From: Chrysophaeum taylorii | Lineage: Eukaryota; Sar; Pelagophyceae; Pelagomonadales; Pelagomonadaceae | Reading direction: 5' to 3' | Assembly: GCA_029834535.1 (NCBI GenBank) | Contig: JAQMWT010000402.1 | Location: 62,001-126,000 of the forward strand | DNA: 64,000 nt | In this document: piece after piece, positions 23,764-32,990 of the stretch | Layout: each line of letters begins with the position of its first letter | Numbering within the stretch: the first letter of the stretch is position 1 | The notes under the pieces: model-generated | Seen by the model: only the letters and a program-made list of their open reading frames with translations | What the model was told of the DNA's origin: nothing | Database searches by the model: none | Translations under genes and position numbers: made by a program

Positions 23764-26700
23764 ATGATGATGTTCGCGAGCTGCGGGCAGAGCAGGCGGG
23801 GGCACGCGGTGCGGCTGTGGCGCGGGACGTCGGTGGGCTGCGGCGAGGTGGACATCGAGAAGGCCGTCAGCTCGGTGCGGATCGGCGAGAAGATCGTTGC
23901 CGGCGGCGAGGGCGGGTTGTCGGTAATAAAAGGCGACGGCAAAGTCGCGCAACTCTTCGAAGAAGGAGGCGTTGTAAGCTGCGACACGACCGGGAGCCTC
24001 GCGTGCGGTGCCGGGCGGCGCGCGGTTGTGTGGGATTTGAAGAGCCGAAAAGTGGTGCGGAAGCTGGAGTATCCTCTGCCGTTGTCGTCTATTCGGTTCG
24101 CGTCGGAGGCCTGCATCGCCGTCGGCGACGTCAACGGAAGCATAGAGCTCTACGCTGTCAAGACCGAGCGGCGTCTGGCGGTTTTGGGAGGGGTGCACGC
24201 GCCGGCCGTGGCGGATATGGAGTTTTCGGGTCATACGTTGTGCGCTCTGCACGCCGACGGCGTCGTGGGGGTGTGGGACGCGTCGCAAGGTACGGCGGTT
24301 GCGAGGCTGCGGCCCAAAACTACCAAGAAGAGTCACAAAAGCGCCGCCGCAACCGCCGCCGCGGGCCTCGCGTTCTCTTCGGGGGGTCACAAGTGGCTCG
24401 CGGCAGGACGCGGCGACGGAAAAATGAATTTGTGGGACGTCGACGCGTCGAAATCTTTTATGACGCTCGATTGCGAAGCGACGGCCGTCGCTTTCGCGAC
24501 TCCGAGCTCGGTGCTCGTGGGGTTGGGTTCGGGGGACCTCGCGACCTACGACCTCCGGAAGCACGCCGTTCCGACATCAAAAATTTCGGCGCACGTCGGT
24601 CCCGTCAAAGCTCTGCACTCGACGAAAAAGAAGGTCGCGATCGCTCCCGAAGCTGAGGACGAGGAACCGGCGCCAAAGCGCATGGTGTCCTTCAGCGATC
24701 CTCCTCCTCAAGAAAAGGTTCGTCCGAGCGAGGCGATCCGAGGCCGGGGTCAGACGCCCTCCCTCCTCGCCGGCACTGCTGCTGCTGCCGCCTCCTCCGA
24801 AGAGGAGCAGAAGAAGAAGAAGAAGAAGGCGGCGACGGCGGCTCATCCAGAGAAGGTCGTGCCGGAGCAGAAGAAGAAGGACGAGGCCCCCCGGGCTCTC
24901 GAGGAGAAAATCGAGGAACCTCAAACATCCACGTCGTCCTCGTCCTCCAAGAAAAAGGAGGCAGGTCCCCCCGAGAAGGTCCAGCCGCCTGGCGTATCCG
25001 AGAAGACCAAGGCCCGTCGTCCTCTGGCGATGACCCGTCCGCAGTCTGAGAGGATACGGCACCAAGAACCGACGACAGGCGCTGATGATGATGATGTCTC
25101 GGAGAAGAAGGTGGCCAGCCGTCCTCTGGCGATGATGAGCCGTCCGCAGTCTGAGAGGATTCGTCACCAAGAACGGACGACTCCCACCAAAGGTGACGAT
25201 GATGATGATGATGATGATGTCTCGGAGAAGAAGGTGGCCAGCCGTCCTCTGGCGATGAGCCGACCCCAGCCAGAGAGGATTCGTCACCAAGAACGGACGA
25301 CTCCCACCAAAGGTGACGATGATGATGATGTCTCGGAGAAGGTGGCCAGCCGTCCTCTGGCGATGATGACCCGTCCGCAGTCTGAGAGGATTCGTCACCA
25401 AGAACGGACGACTCCCACCAAAGGTGACGACGATGATGATGATGATGAGAGGATTCGTCACCAAGAACGGACGACTCCCACCAAAGGTGACGACGATGAT
25501 GATGATGATGATGATGATGTCTCGGAGAAGAAGGTGGCCAGCCGTCCTCTGGCGATGAGCCGACCCCAGCCAGAGAGGATTCGTCACCAAGAACCGACGA
25601 CAGGCGCTGATGATGATGATGATGATGTCTCGGAGAAGAAGAAGAAGAAGGCCCGTAATCCTCTGGCGATGAGCCGTCCCCAGCCAGAGAGGATTCGTCA
25701 CCAAGAACAGACGACTCCCACCAAAGGTGATGATGATGATGATGATGATGATGTCTCGGAGAAGAAGAAGAAGAAGGCCCGTAATCCTGTGGCGATGAGC
25801 CGTCCCCAGCCAGAGAGGATCCACCACAAAAGCGAGAAAGAACAGAGTTCCCTCAAGAGTGATGCCGAGTTAAAGGCTCGGAGCCATCCGCAGGGGATCC
25901 GCCACAAAAGCGAGAAAGCACAGATTCTCAAGGTTGTTGATGATGCCTCCTCCGAGTCAGGGGCTGCGAGCCCTCCCCAGCAGTCAGGGAGGATGCGGCG
26001 CCACAGCGAGAAAACACCGATTCTCAAGGTTGTTGATGATGCCTCCTCCGAGTCAGGGGCATCGGAGAGAATCCGAAGCGGGAAAGCTCGACTTCTCAAG
26101 GGTGATGGCAGCACGAATCCTCCGCAGCAGTCGGAGAGGAGCCGCCACAAAGCACAGATCCTCAAAGGTGCGGACGACGCGTCGACGAAAGTCCGGAACA
26201 GGTCGGAGAGGATCCGCCGACCGAGCGAAAAGAAAGGTAGCGAGGTCCTTCTCGGAAATCCGACCGAAGGTATCTTCTCTCGTCCGCGCGGAAGGCCGAG
26301 CGAAGTCGCTGACAAGGAATCGCGGTTTCCGTGGCGGAAGAAGAAGCAAAAGGAGTCGAAGACTGCCGCTTTGAAGCAAAAGAAATCAGACGAGGACAAA
26401 AAAAAATTTTACCGCAAGGGACAACCGCAGCTAATAGTCGACGCGTACGAAATTCTGGACGAGCAACCGATAGTTCCCGAGGCGACTATTCCCGAAGCCA
26501 CGCCAGCTATCGCCGAAACGACTCTCGTTCCGGAGGCGTCTATCCCTGAAAAGACGCCGACTGTTCCCGAAACCACGCCGAGCGTCCGGGCCGACACGAC
26601 GCCGAGCGAAGCGAGCGAAGCGAGCGAAGCGAGCGAAGAGCGCGAAGCGAGCGAAGAGCGCGAAGCGAGCGAAGAGCGCGAAGAGCGCGAAGAGCGCGAA

Positions 26701-27723
26701 GAGCGCGAAGAACGGTCGCTCGAAAGCTCGAACGAGCTCTCGGCGTACTACGACCCCTCCTCGCCATACGAGCCGCGGCAGGCGCGGGAGGAGACGGAGA
26801 CCGACCTAGAGGAGGAGGAGGAGGAGGAGGAGGAGGATTTGTCGAGCTATTACGATCCGTCGTCGCCGTACGATCGCGAACGTCACGCCTTCAACGGCCA
26901 TTCGTGGCGCGAAAAGAAGACCGAACCACAGACGATTGCTTTCGTGAGAGAAGAAAAGATCGACCCAGGTCAAGATGATTTGGCGCCGAGGCTTCCGCCT
27001 CCAATCCAAGAAGAAGAAGAAGAATCAGCAGCAAGCGTGGACGACAATATTGCAGTAAGCCCGGACGACGAGACTCCAGTAAGTTCAGGCGTGACGCCAG
27101 TAGCATCATCGAGCCCGGACGACAAGACGCTAGTATCATCAAGCCCAGACAGGACGCTAGTATCATCAAGCCCAGACAAGACGCTAGTATCATCAAGCCC
27201 AGACAAGACGCTAGTATCATCAAGCCCAGACAAGACGCTAGTATCATCAAGCCCGGACGACAGGACGCCGGTATCGTCAAGCCCGGACGACAGGACGCCG
27301 GTATCGTCAAGCCCGGACGAGAGGACGCCGCTATCGTCAAGCCCGGACGACAGGACGCCGGTATCGTCAAGCCCGGACGACAAGACGCAAGTTGTACACC
27401 CTGCAAGCCCGTTCACGACGCCAGCAATACCTACGAGCTTCGACCAAAACCCACTACACCCTGCGAGCACTAACGAGACACCAGTACACTCTGCCGACAA
27501 CGAAAAAAAGACGTCCCCCATCAGCAGCGCGAGCACCATCATACGCTCTGGCACGCAGATGCATAACAACGAGCTCCGCCGCCTCCAAACCGACGACATC
27601 GCCTCGATGATCGAAAAATGCGCTGCGACCCTCGTTGAAACCAACGACCGACTCCTGCAAGAAAATACCTTTCTGCGACAGACGATCAAAGACCTCGGCG
27701 TCACCCTTCCCGACAACATGTAA
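23764..27723 (+). CDS. Large WD40-repeat protein with repetitive linkers (NEDD1-like architecture)
   Basis: Residues about 1-285 form a WD40 propeller, with repeats ending in VWDLKSRKVV, VWDASQGTAV and LWDVDASKSF, and HVGPVKALHS in the last blade. The linker is long, charged and repetitive: residues about 419-695 hold some eight tandem units of RPLAM-SRPQ-ERIRHQE-TTPTKG followed by Asp runs, and residues about 1115-1210 hold 9-10-residue SSSPDD-TPV units. The last 58 residues look like a coiled coil (MIEKCAATLVETNDRLLQEN). An N-terminal WD40 domain, a long linker and a short C-terminal coiled coil is the plan of NEDD1, which targets gamma-tubulin ring complexes to centrosomes, but sequence support for that identity is weak. 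Single exon. Three Mets open the frame. Confidence 0.7.
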   Translation: MMMFASCGQSRRGHAVRLWRGTSVGCGEVDIEKAVSSVRIGEKIVAGGEGGLSVIKGDGKVAQLFEEGGVVSCDTTGSLACGAGRRAVVWDLKSRKVVRKLEYPLPLSSIRFASEACIAVGDVNGSIELYAVKTERRLAVLGGVHAPAVADMEFSGHTLCALHADGVVGVWDASQGTAVARLRPKTTKKSHKSAAATAAAGLAFSSGGHKWLAAGRGDGKMNLWDVDASKSFMTLDCEATAVAFATPSSVLVGLGSGDLATYDLRKHAVPTSKISAHVGPVKALHSTKKKVAIAPEAEDEEPAPKRMVSFSDPPPQEKVRPSEAIRGRGQTPSLLAGTAAAAASSEEEQKKKKKKAATAAHPEKVVPEQKKKDEAPRALEEKIEEPQTSTSSSSSKKKEAGPPEKVQPPGVSEKTKARRPLAMTRPQSERIRHQEPTTGADDDDVSEKKVASRPLAMMSRPQSERIRHQERTTPTKGDDDDDDDDVSEKKVASRPLAMSRPQPERIRHQERTTPTKGDDDDDVSEKVASRPLAMMTRPQSERIRHQERTTPTKGDDDDDDDERIRHQERTTPTKGDDDDDDDDDDVSEKKVASRPLAMSRPQPERIRHQEPTTGADDDDDDVSEKKKKKARNPLAMSRPQPERIRHQEQTTPTKGDDDDDDDDVSEKKKKKARNPVAMSRPQPERIHHKSEKEQSSLKSDAELKARSHPQGIRHKSEKAQILKVVDDASSESGAASPPQQSGRMRRHSEKTPILKVVDDASSESGASERIRSGKARLLKGDGSTNPPQQSERSRHKAQILKGADDASTKVRNRSERIRRPSEKKGSEVLLGNPTEGIFSRPRGRPSEVADKESRFPWRKKKQKESKTAALKQKKSDEDKKKFYRKGQPQLIVDAYEILDEQPIVPEATIPEATPAIAETTLVPEASIPEKTPTVPETTPSVRADTTPSEASEASEASEEREASEEREASEEREEREEREEREERSLESSNELSAYYDPSSPYEPRQAREETETDLEEEEEEEEEDLSSYYDPSSPYDRERHAFNGHSWREKKTEPQTIAFVREEKIDPGQDDLAPRLPPPIQEEEEESAASVDDNIAVSPDDETPVSSGVTPVASSSPDDKTLVSSSPDRTLVSSSPDKTLVSSSPDKTLVSSSPDKTLVSSSPDDRTPVSSSPDDRTPVSSSPDERTPLSSSPDDRTPVSSSPDDKTQVVHPASPFTTPAIPTSFDQNPLHPASTNETPVHSADNEKKTSPISSASTIIRSGTQMHNNELRRLQTDDIASMIEKCAATLVETNDRLLQENTFLRQTIKDLGVTLPDNM
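25021..25850 (+). repeat. Coding minisatellite, about 35-45 codons per unit
   Basis: Units of roughly 100-140 bp encode RPLAM, RPQ-ERIRHQE, TTPTKG and a variable (GAT)n run coding Asp. Differences between units are mostly in the number of GAT codons. The frame stays open throughout, which implies selection or a recent expansion. Confidence 0.9.
27110..27390 (+). repeat. Coding minisatellite, 27-30 bp units
   Basis: About ten units encode SSSPDKTLV (27 bp) and then SSSPDDRTPV (30 bp). Two sub-arrays with distinct unit sequences are visible, with the switch near 27250. Confidence 0.92.
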
Positions 27724-27969
27724 ACGCCAACATGTGAGTCGCCGCACTCCCCCCTTGCAGCAGTTGACTTTTGACCACCACCGCGCGTCTAGTGTTGTAA
27801 GATTTGAATTTAGTTAACCACACTCGAGCTAAGTACAGTTAATCTTAACTACTAATCGACAGATGTTTGTCTGTCTGTCTGTTTGTTTGTTTGTTTGTCC
27901 CTCGATTTAGGGTAAGGATCAGATAGGCGCGAGAGTAAGGATCAGGTAGGCGCGAGAGCCAGACAGTGA

Positions 27970-28540
27970 TCCTCCAAGCCGTCTACGGCGACCTCGCAGA
28001 CTATTTCCACGACCCGCGGCGGCTCTTTTAGCCAGCGCGCCATTCTCACGCCCCGTCGAAACGATGTTGTCGATGCTGACAACGCGCGCATGACCGCGGC
28101 CTTTTTTTCCCGAAGACGAGGCGTCGGAGTTCTTTTCGACCGACTAGGTTGGGTCGGAAGCCGACGCCTCGCTCTTTACAGTCGAGTTTTCAACTCCCTG
28201 ACAACGGCATGCTGACTTTGATCGCGAGCTTAAAGTCTTCGCAACCTCGACCCGTCGCACGGCGACTGCAACGGTACCAGATACATCATCGATAGTGTCG
28301 TGTCACCGAGGCTCCTCCAACCTGTATCCCTCAAGCCCCACCGACGCCAAACGATCAACAAGAGCCAGGGCCAGACGCCCCGCGAGGTCGGCGTCCTCTT
28401 GCCCACAAGCCCGTCTTCTGCCACGTCCAGCTCTACGTGGCTCTCTGTCGATCGGCATCCCCGAGGATATGCTCTTCTGAGTCGACGACTCCACCCTACC
28501 CCACACGTGCTGCGCAATACCGATAAGCCCCCTCCCGGCG
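27970..28540 (+). pseudogene. Pif1/Helitron-type helicase C-terminal relic
   Basis: In changing frames the DNA encodes pieces of the Pif1-family helicase C-terminus: an AILTPRRNDVVD block near 28040 (usual ILTPRNxDVxxxN), and near 28340-28450 a QTINKSQGQTPREVGVLL block followed by STWLSVDR, equivalent to the TINKSQGQTxxxVGVxL...LYVALSR motifs V-VI. Several indels break it. A better preserved copy is at 55797-56358. Confidence 0.75.
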
Positions 28541-28549
28541 TCTACACGC

Positions 28550-28880
28550 GCACTGTAAGTGAACTTACTGGGACCAGGTGAACTTACTGAGGTTAGAGAT
28601 TGGGACTAGGTGAATATAGTGACCAGGTGAACTTACTGGGACCAGGTGAACTTACTGGGGGTTTTAGAGTAAAGGGTTTTTAGAGTAAACTCAAAGGTTG
28701 GCGGCGCGTGCGGACCAAAGCAGCTTAGATTGGCGGAGACGAGAGCGACGAGCTCAAAGGAGTTGGTGTGAGCTAGGTGAACTTACTGACCAGGTGAACT
28801 TATACGAACTTACTTACTGGGACCAGACCTGAACTTACTAGGGTTAGAGATTGGGACTAGGTGAACTTACTGGCCTGCAC
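28550..28880 (+). repeat. Degenerate tandem repeats inside the element
   Basis: The phrase GGTGAACTTACTGGGACCA recurs about eight times with variation and spacing, mixed with GGTTAGAGATTGGGACTA. The same array follows the helicase relic at 56390-56745. Clustered subterminal repeats are often transposase-binding sites; that role is inference. Confidence 0.8.
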
Positions 28881-28957
28881 TTGTCGACATTTAAAGACAG
28901 ACAAACAAACAAACAGACAGACAAACAGACAGACAAACATCTGTCGATTAGTAGTTA

Positions 28958-31511
28958 GGACCCCCCGAACCTGGCCTGACCCTCGTAAACTCGAGGAAGC
29001 CGGACAGGGAGGAAAGAGCGGCACAATTTATCACGCAGCACTCGCCAAGCCTCTAACGAGAGATCGCTCATGATGATAGAAGATACCCGTGATTGATGAC
29101 GTCGTAAGGGTAAGCCCGAAGGAGCATGAGTTCCCGCCACACAGCCACAGCCTCTCTATGGCAGGCAGGCAGGCAGGCAGGCACAAAAAGAGAAACGACG
29201 ACGAGAACTTGGGAAAAAAATTTAAGCGAGAGCGCCCAAAGATAAGATAAATAATCCCAAAAGAAAGAAAGTCCCGTCGCAAACCTGCGTTCGCAAGCAC
29301 GCGTATGATGATCGGGAACTAGAAACTCTCCGGTAGCAGAACGAGGGGGACCATAAAGGTTAAACGCCCTTACTCAAAAGGGAGACGAGAAGATGCAGCA
29401 CGAAGCTGCGTATCGAAAAAAAGCTTGGCCCGCGTAATAAACCAACGCCGGCATTCGTGCGCACAAAGACCAGTACCACTCGAGGCCATCGGCGAGAACA
29501 CTTCCGGGCACGGGTCACGGTCGTGTGAGCCGAAACACGACGAGCCGAAAAGTCCAATTTCGCGCAACAAAAAATCGCGAGACGTCACAACGCGAGGTTC
29601 CTCGCACATCATCGTCGGCAACAGATGCCTACGGACGAATAAAATCGCGAATGGACCCAAGCGAAGCTTGTGCGACGCTCGCAAGGTTGGGCGGGGAAGT
29701 GGATGGACGTCCTCTCCAAACTCAATCACGCTACGTCCGTCGCCCATCGTTCCGTAGAGACTCGGTCAAACGACCGTAACAACTTCAAACCGCCGTCGAA
29801 CGACAAAGTCCCCAAGCCGACGACACACACTCCTTCCTTCCGGAGTGCACACCGTCCTTCGCGCGCGCGACACCATCGCGTCCCTACAAGTTGTCACGCG
29901 AAAAACAACAGAACGAGCGCCAACACAGAATATAGATCTCGCCCGCGAAAGACGGCGGCATCAACCATCGCACACGCAGTGATCTAGCTTGCCGGCTAAT
30001 CGTTGGTGCCCGAAAACCCTTGCCGTCGACACATTTCATTTCCTCCGAGGGCGACCGCGCGGCCGCTGAATCCTCAACGCGGCCAGGCCGCGCACCGCCC
30101 AGCATCATGCTCGGGCGTGACGTGCCCAACAAAGCCACTGTAGGCCGTCGACGTTCTCCGTACGGAGCAACGTGTTGACTGGCGTCGTACCTCATCCGCG
30201 TCTTCTTCGGGCGAGCGCGGCGAGCGAGTGACACTCGGGCATAATTTTTCTGCGCTTCGACGGACGCGCACGATGGCAATTATTGCTACTGCTGACTTTT
30301 GACAAGAACCACGAGGTACCCAGCTGCTGATTTACGCCCATATGTTTCTTTCGCGATCCGGCTGGCTCGGGCCTCGTAGGTGTACCCGCATCCAAACTAA
30401 CGGACGCCCGCGGTAAGATCCTCCAACATCCTCAACCACGGAGTAGCACGGACGGACCACCCGGCATGGCGACTTTAATACTCGGCCGCCTCCTCACCTC
30501 ACTCCGCGAGGGTTCCCTTTCGCATCTCTGCCTTTTTTTTCGGCGGGTCGTTTTTGTTGACGTTGCTGTCCGCAGACTCCGATATCGAAGCAACCAGTGC
30601 CCGGCATCCTCACCACAGAGTGCGGCGACTCTCTATGACAGCAAGAAGCTGCTGGGGTTGTTCTATACCCCTTTCTACCTTCACCTGTCAAACGGCGGCG
30701 CGCACCGCATACCTCAACCGCCCGCGATACCGGCACTACCATCTCCCGCCTGGCGCCACGCCCCGCCTCATCGTCGAGCTGGCGAGTCCCCAGTACGACA
30801 TGCGCCGCCAAAATTTGCGCCGCGCGAACGTGGGTAGAAGTGCCACACCTTTGGAGACTAAAAAGCGGTCGCGGGATTATTTTTCTACGAGTGGGGGATC
30901 GCCGGCGGGATTAATTTTCCACGAGTGGGGGATCGCCGACGCCTCGGGCCGGGTGCGCTTGAGAGAGAGAAAATACTGCCATGGACACCAGACGACCGCT
31001 CGGGGTTATAAATATCTGCCTTGTCGATCTTAGAAGAAGACCTCGTGCGGAAGCGAAAAGCTCACGCGGCGCTGAATGCACGAGTCGCCGGCGGACAGGC
31101 AGCGTGCTGCTGCGGTAGCGGCCAAGCCGCGCGGTCAGCCCACCAAGCTCTGCTCCAATGGAAGCTAATATTGAGTGTTTCATAGACACCCAGTTTACTC
31201 TGCTCTCCCGCCAAAGCGCCCATATCTAGCCCCAAAAAAAAATCGCAGCACCCGACGCTTGCATCGTTCAAAGAGGATCGATCTCCAAGTACTACTGCTT
31301 TAAAGAAAGCGCCCGACGGGCATGCGTTTGCACAGCCCAATTTTTTCGAATGTTTAAGGGACGGACACCCGACACTTTAGGATCGCGAAAGAATTTTTGA
31401 TCGGCGGCGACAAAAATAGACGACCTCGGCCATCATCGTTAGAACTGCCGCCGCATTTTTCGCCGTGGTTGGCATCGAGGGTGTTTCGCAGTGCGACTTG
31501 TCGCGCACTTT

Positions 31512-31547
<36 letters not shown>

Positions 31548-32456
31548 TCCAGACTCAACAGCTTGCTTGGACCGACGCTTCTCGGCTGTGAGTACGATTG
31601 GGTCGCGCAACGGTATATGCCTTCTGAAAAGGACGCGGTTGTCTGGATGCCACGGAGATTATATTTCGGGTATATCTTTTTAACTAAGAAGGCCTCTTTG
31701 CGCACGAGTCTCGACCTCGGATTTTATTTTTGAACTGACGACTCGCGTGGTGACTATCTCCTAGAGAGGAAAAGCCATATGGGATGTGCAAAGGCCCAAC
31801 TTGAGGGGCGGCAAGTGGCGACGACGCTGCAGACCGAGTGGCCACGATGTTTTTCTATCGCCCACCCCGCAAATTTGAACCCCCAACGGAACTAGAGTTT
31901 TACGACCTGTCGTCGGCGCTAGAGTCGGAGAGGAACGTCGTCGTGCCAGACCCCAGGGGTGAACAACACGCTTTTGGCCGATCGCAGCAGGCGCGCCGGT
32001 CGAGTACGAGGCGCCGCAAGACAAGACAAGACAAGACAAGACAAGACAAGACAAGACAAGACAAGACAAGACAAGACAAGACAAGACAAGACAAGACAAG
32101 ACAAGACAAGACAAGACAAGACAAGACAAGACAAGACAAGACGAGACGAGACGAGACAAGACGAGACGAGAAACCCTGAGCGCACCACTCGGCGTATCAT
32201 GCTCCTATCGGAGTGTCTGTCTCGCGTGCAAGACTGGTGTTGACCTCCTCGACAAGGACCACCCCAAAAAGAAAGAAAAAGCCAGGCCCCTCACGCTGCA
32301 AGATGAGAGGGATGGTTGTAGTTCTCAAGTATATTTGAGGTTTCTGAGGGAGGGTTAGGGAAGACAGTCACATCGCGGTCTCCTCGTCGCATGGCGACAA
32401 GCTTGATGGTCACTCTCCGCCGACCGACCTTTTTTTCGGCGCTCCTCGTCCACAGG
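28958..32456. other. Gene-poor region with microsatellites and possible element debris
   Basis: No host gene can be supported. Seen are (GGCA)n at 29159-29182, (CTTT)n at 31509-31549 and an (ACAAG)n array at 32017-32170. Near 30925-30965 the plus strand encodes HEWGIADASGRVRL, similar to YREWGIANALGRARC in the nuclease-like ORF at 54716-55620, so a small fragment of that element may lie here. ORFs at 29425-29987 and 30554-31033 lack motifs. Confidence 0.5.
32017..32170 (+). repeat. (ACAAG)n microsatellite, about 150 bp
   Basis: About thirty 5-bp units; the last few become ACGAG. False ORFs (TRQDK and LVLSC repeats) arise from it on both strands. Confidence 0.97.
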
Positions 32457-32541
32457 CCCGTGATTCCGGACTGGCACCTGTCGGTCCGGCCTGGCTCCCA
32501 TGCTCGGGAGAGGTCTGAAGTTAGTTAGTTAGTTAGTTAGG
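32457..32541 (+). repeat. Dispersed repeat, partner at 40162-40252
   Basis: Shares GTCCGGCCTGGCTCCCATGC and the following GGGAGAGGTCTGAAGTTAG with 40162-40252, and both copies end in TTAG or TCAG repeats. The flanks also match weakly (CCGTGATTCCG). Probably the end of an unidentified mobile element. Confidence 0.8.
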
Positions 32542-32569
32542 TTAGGGAAGACTTGGCGCCGAACCGGGC

Positions 32570-32615
32570 CTCTCGGGCGGGGGTTGAGGCCAAGACAGGC
32601 CTCAACCCCCGAGAG
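32570..32615. other. Strong hairpin upstream of the carbonic anhydrase-exchanger gene
   Basis: A 13-bp perfect stem (32579-32591 with 32598-32610, GGGGGTTGAGGCC) closes a 6-base loop, and a further 5-bp stem (CTCTC/GAGAG) extends it across a 4-base bulge. It lies about 380 bp before the preferred start of the next gene. It may be regulatory or part of a mobile element. Confidence 0.6.
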
Positions 32616-32990
32616 CGAGGCTGCTGGTACCAGTAATGGTTCCGGGCGTCGTCAGAAGAAATCGTTATAGTACTTTTAGGATTCGTCAGGGCCTCAACTG
32701 CAAGCTGAATCGACGACGCACGTCGTCATCTTATTCTGGGAATGGGTTCCTGACCACTCGCTGTCAACTTCAAGGTTTGTCAAAGTTCTGCGTGACGCAC
32801 TTTCGCACCACGCCACTAGTGTTGACACGACAGTCCAGCGCAGTATTGCTGTTTGAAGCGGACGTCAGCAGCTGATGTCACAAGTGATAGTAGGAACATC
32901 ATCATGATCACACAATCAAATCACTCAGTTGTTTCAACAACATTAATAAACCGAGAGGCGGAGGACGACGACGACGATAAGAAGAAGAAG

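Larger units (their letters stand above)
27846..28957. mobile_element. 1.1-kb element with terminal inverted repeats and TA duplications
   Basis: The left end (27848) reads ACTACTAATCGACAGATG and the right end (to 28955) is its exact reverse complement; each end is followed inward by a variable (TCTG/TTTG)n tract. TA dinucleotides flank both ends (27846-27847 and 28956-28957), the target duplication of Tc1/mariner-type cut-and-paste elements. Inside are a helicase relic and degenerate tandem repeats, but no transposase. Related ends occur at 40493 and 54431. The element is therefore non-autonomous here. Confidence 0.8.

Noticed and set aside
24577-25827. Antisense ORF opposite the WD40 gene with Ile runs
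   Set aside because: Arises from the (GAT)n coding repeats read backwards.
25021-25850. Regular repeats that might look like a CRISPR array
   Set aside because: Units are in frame, of unequal length and coding, with no unique spacers; the genome is eukaryotic.
31391-31733. Short Phe/Leu-rich ORFs near 31.5 kb resembling membrane proteins
   Set aside because: They are translations of a (CTTT)n microsatellite.
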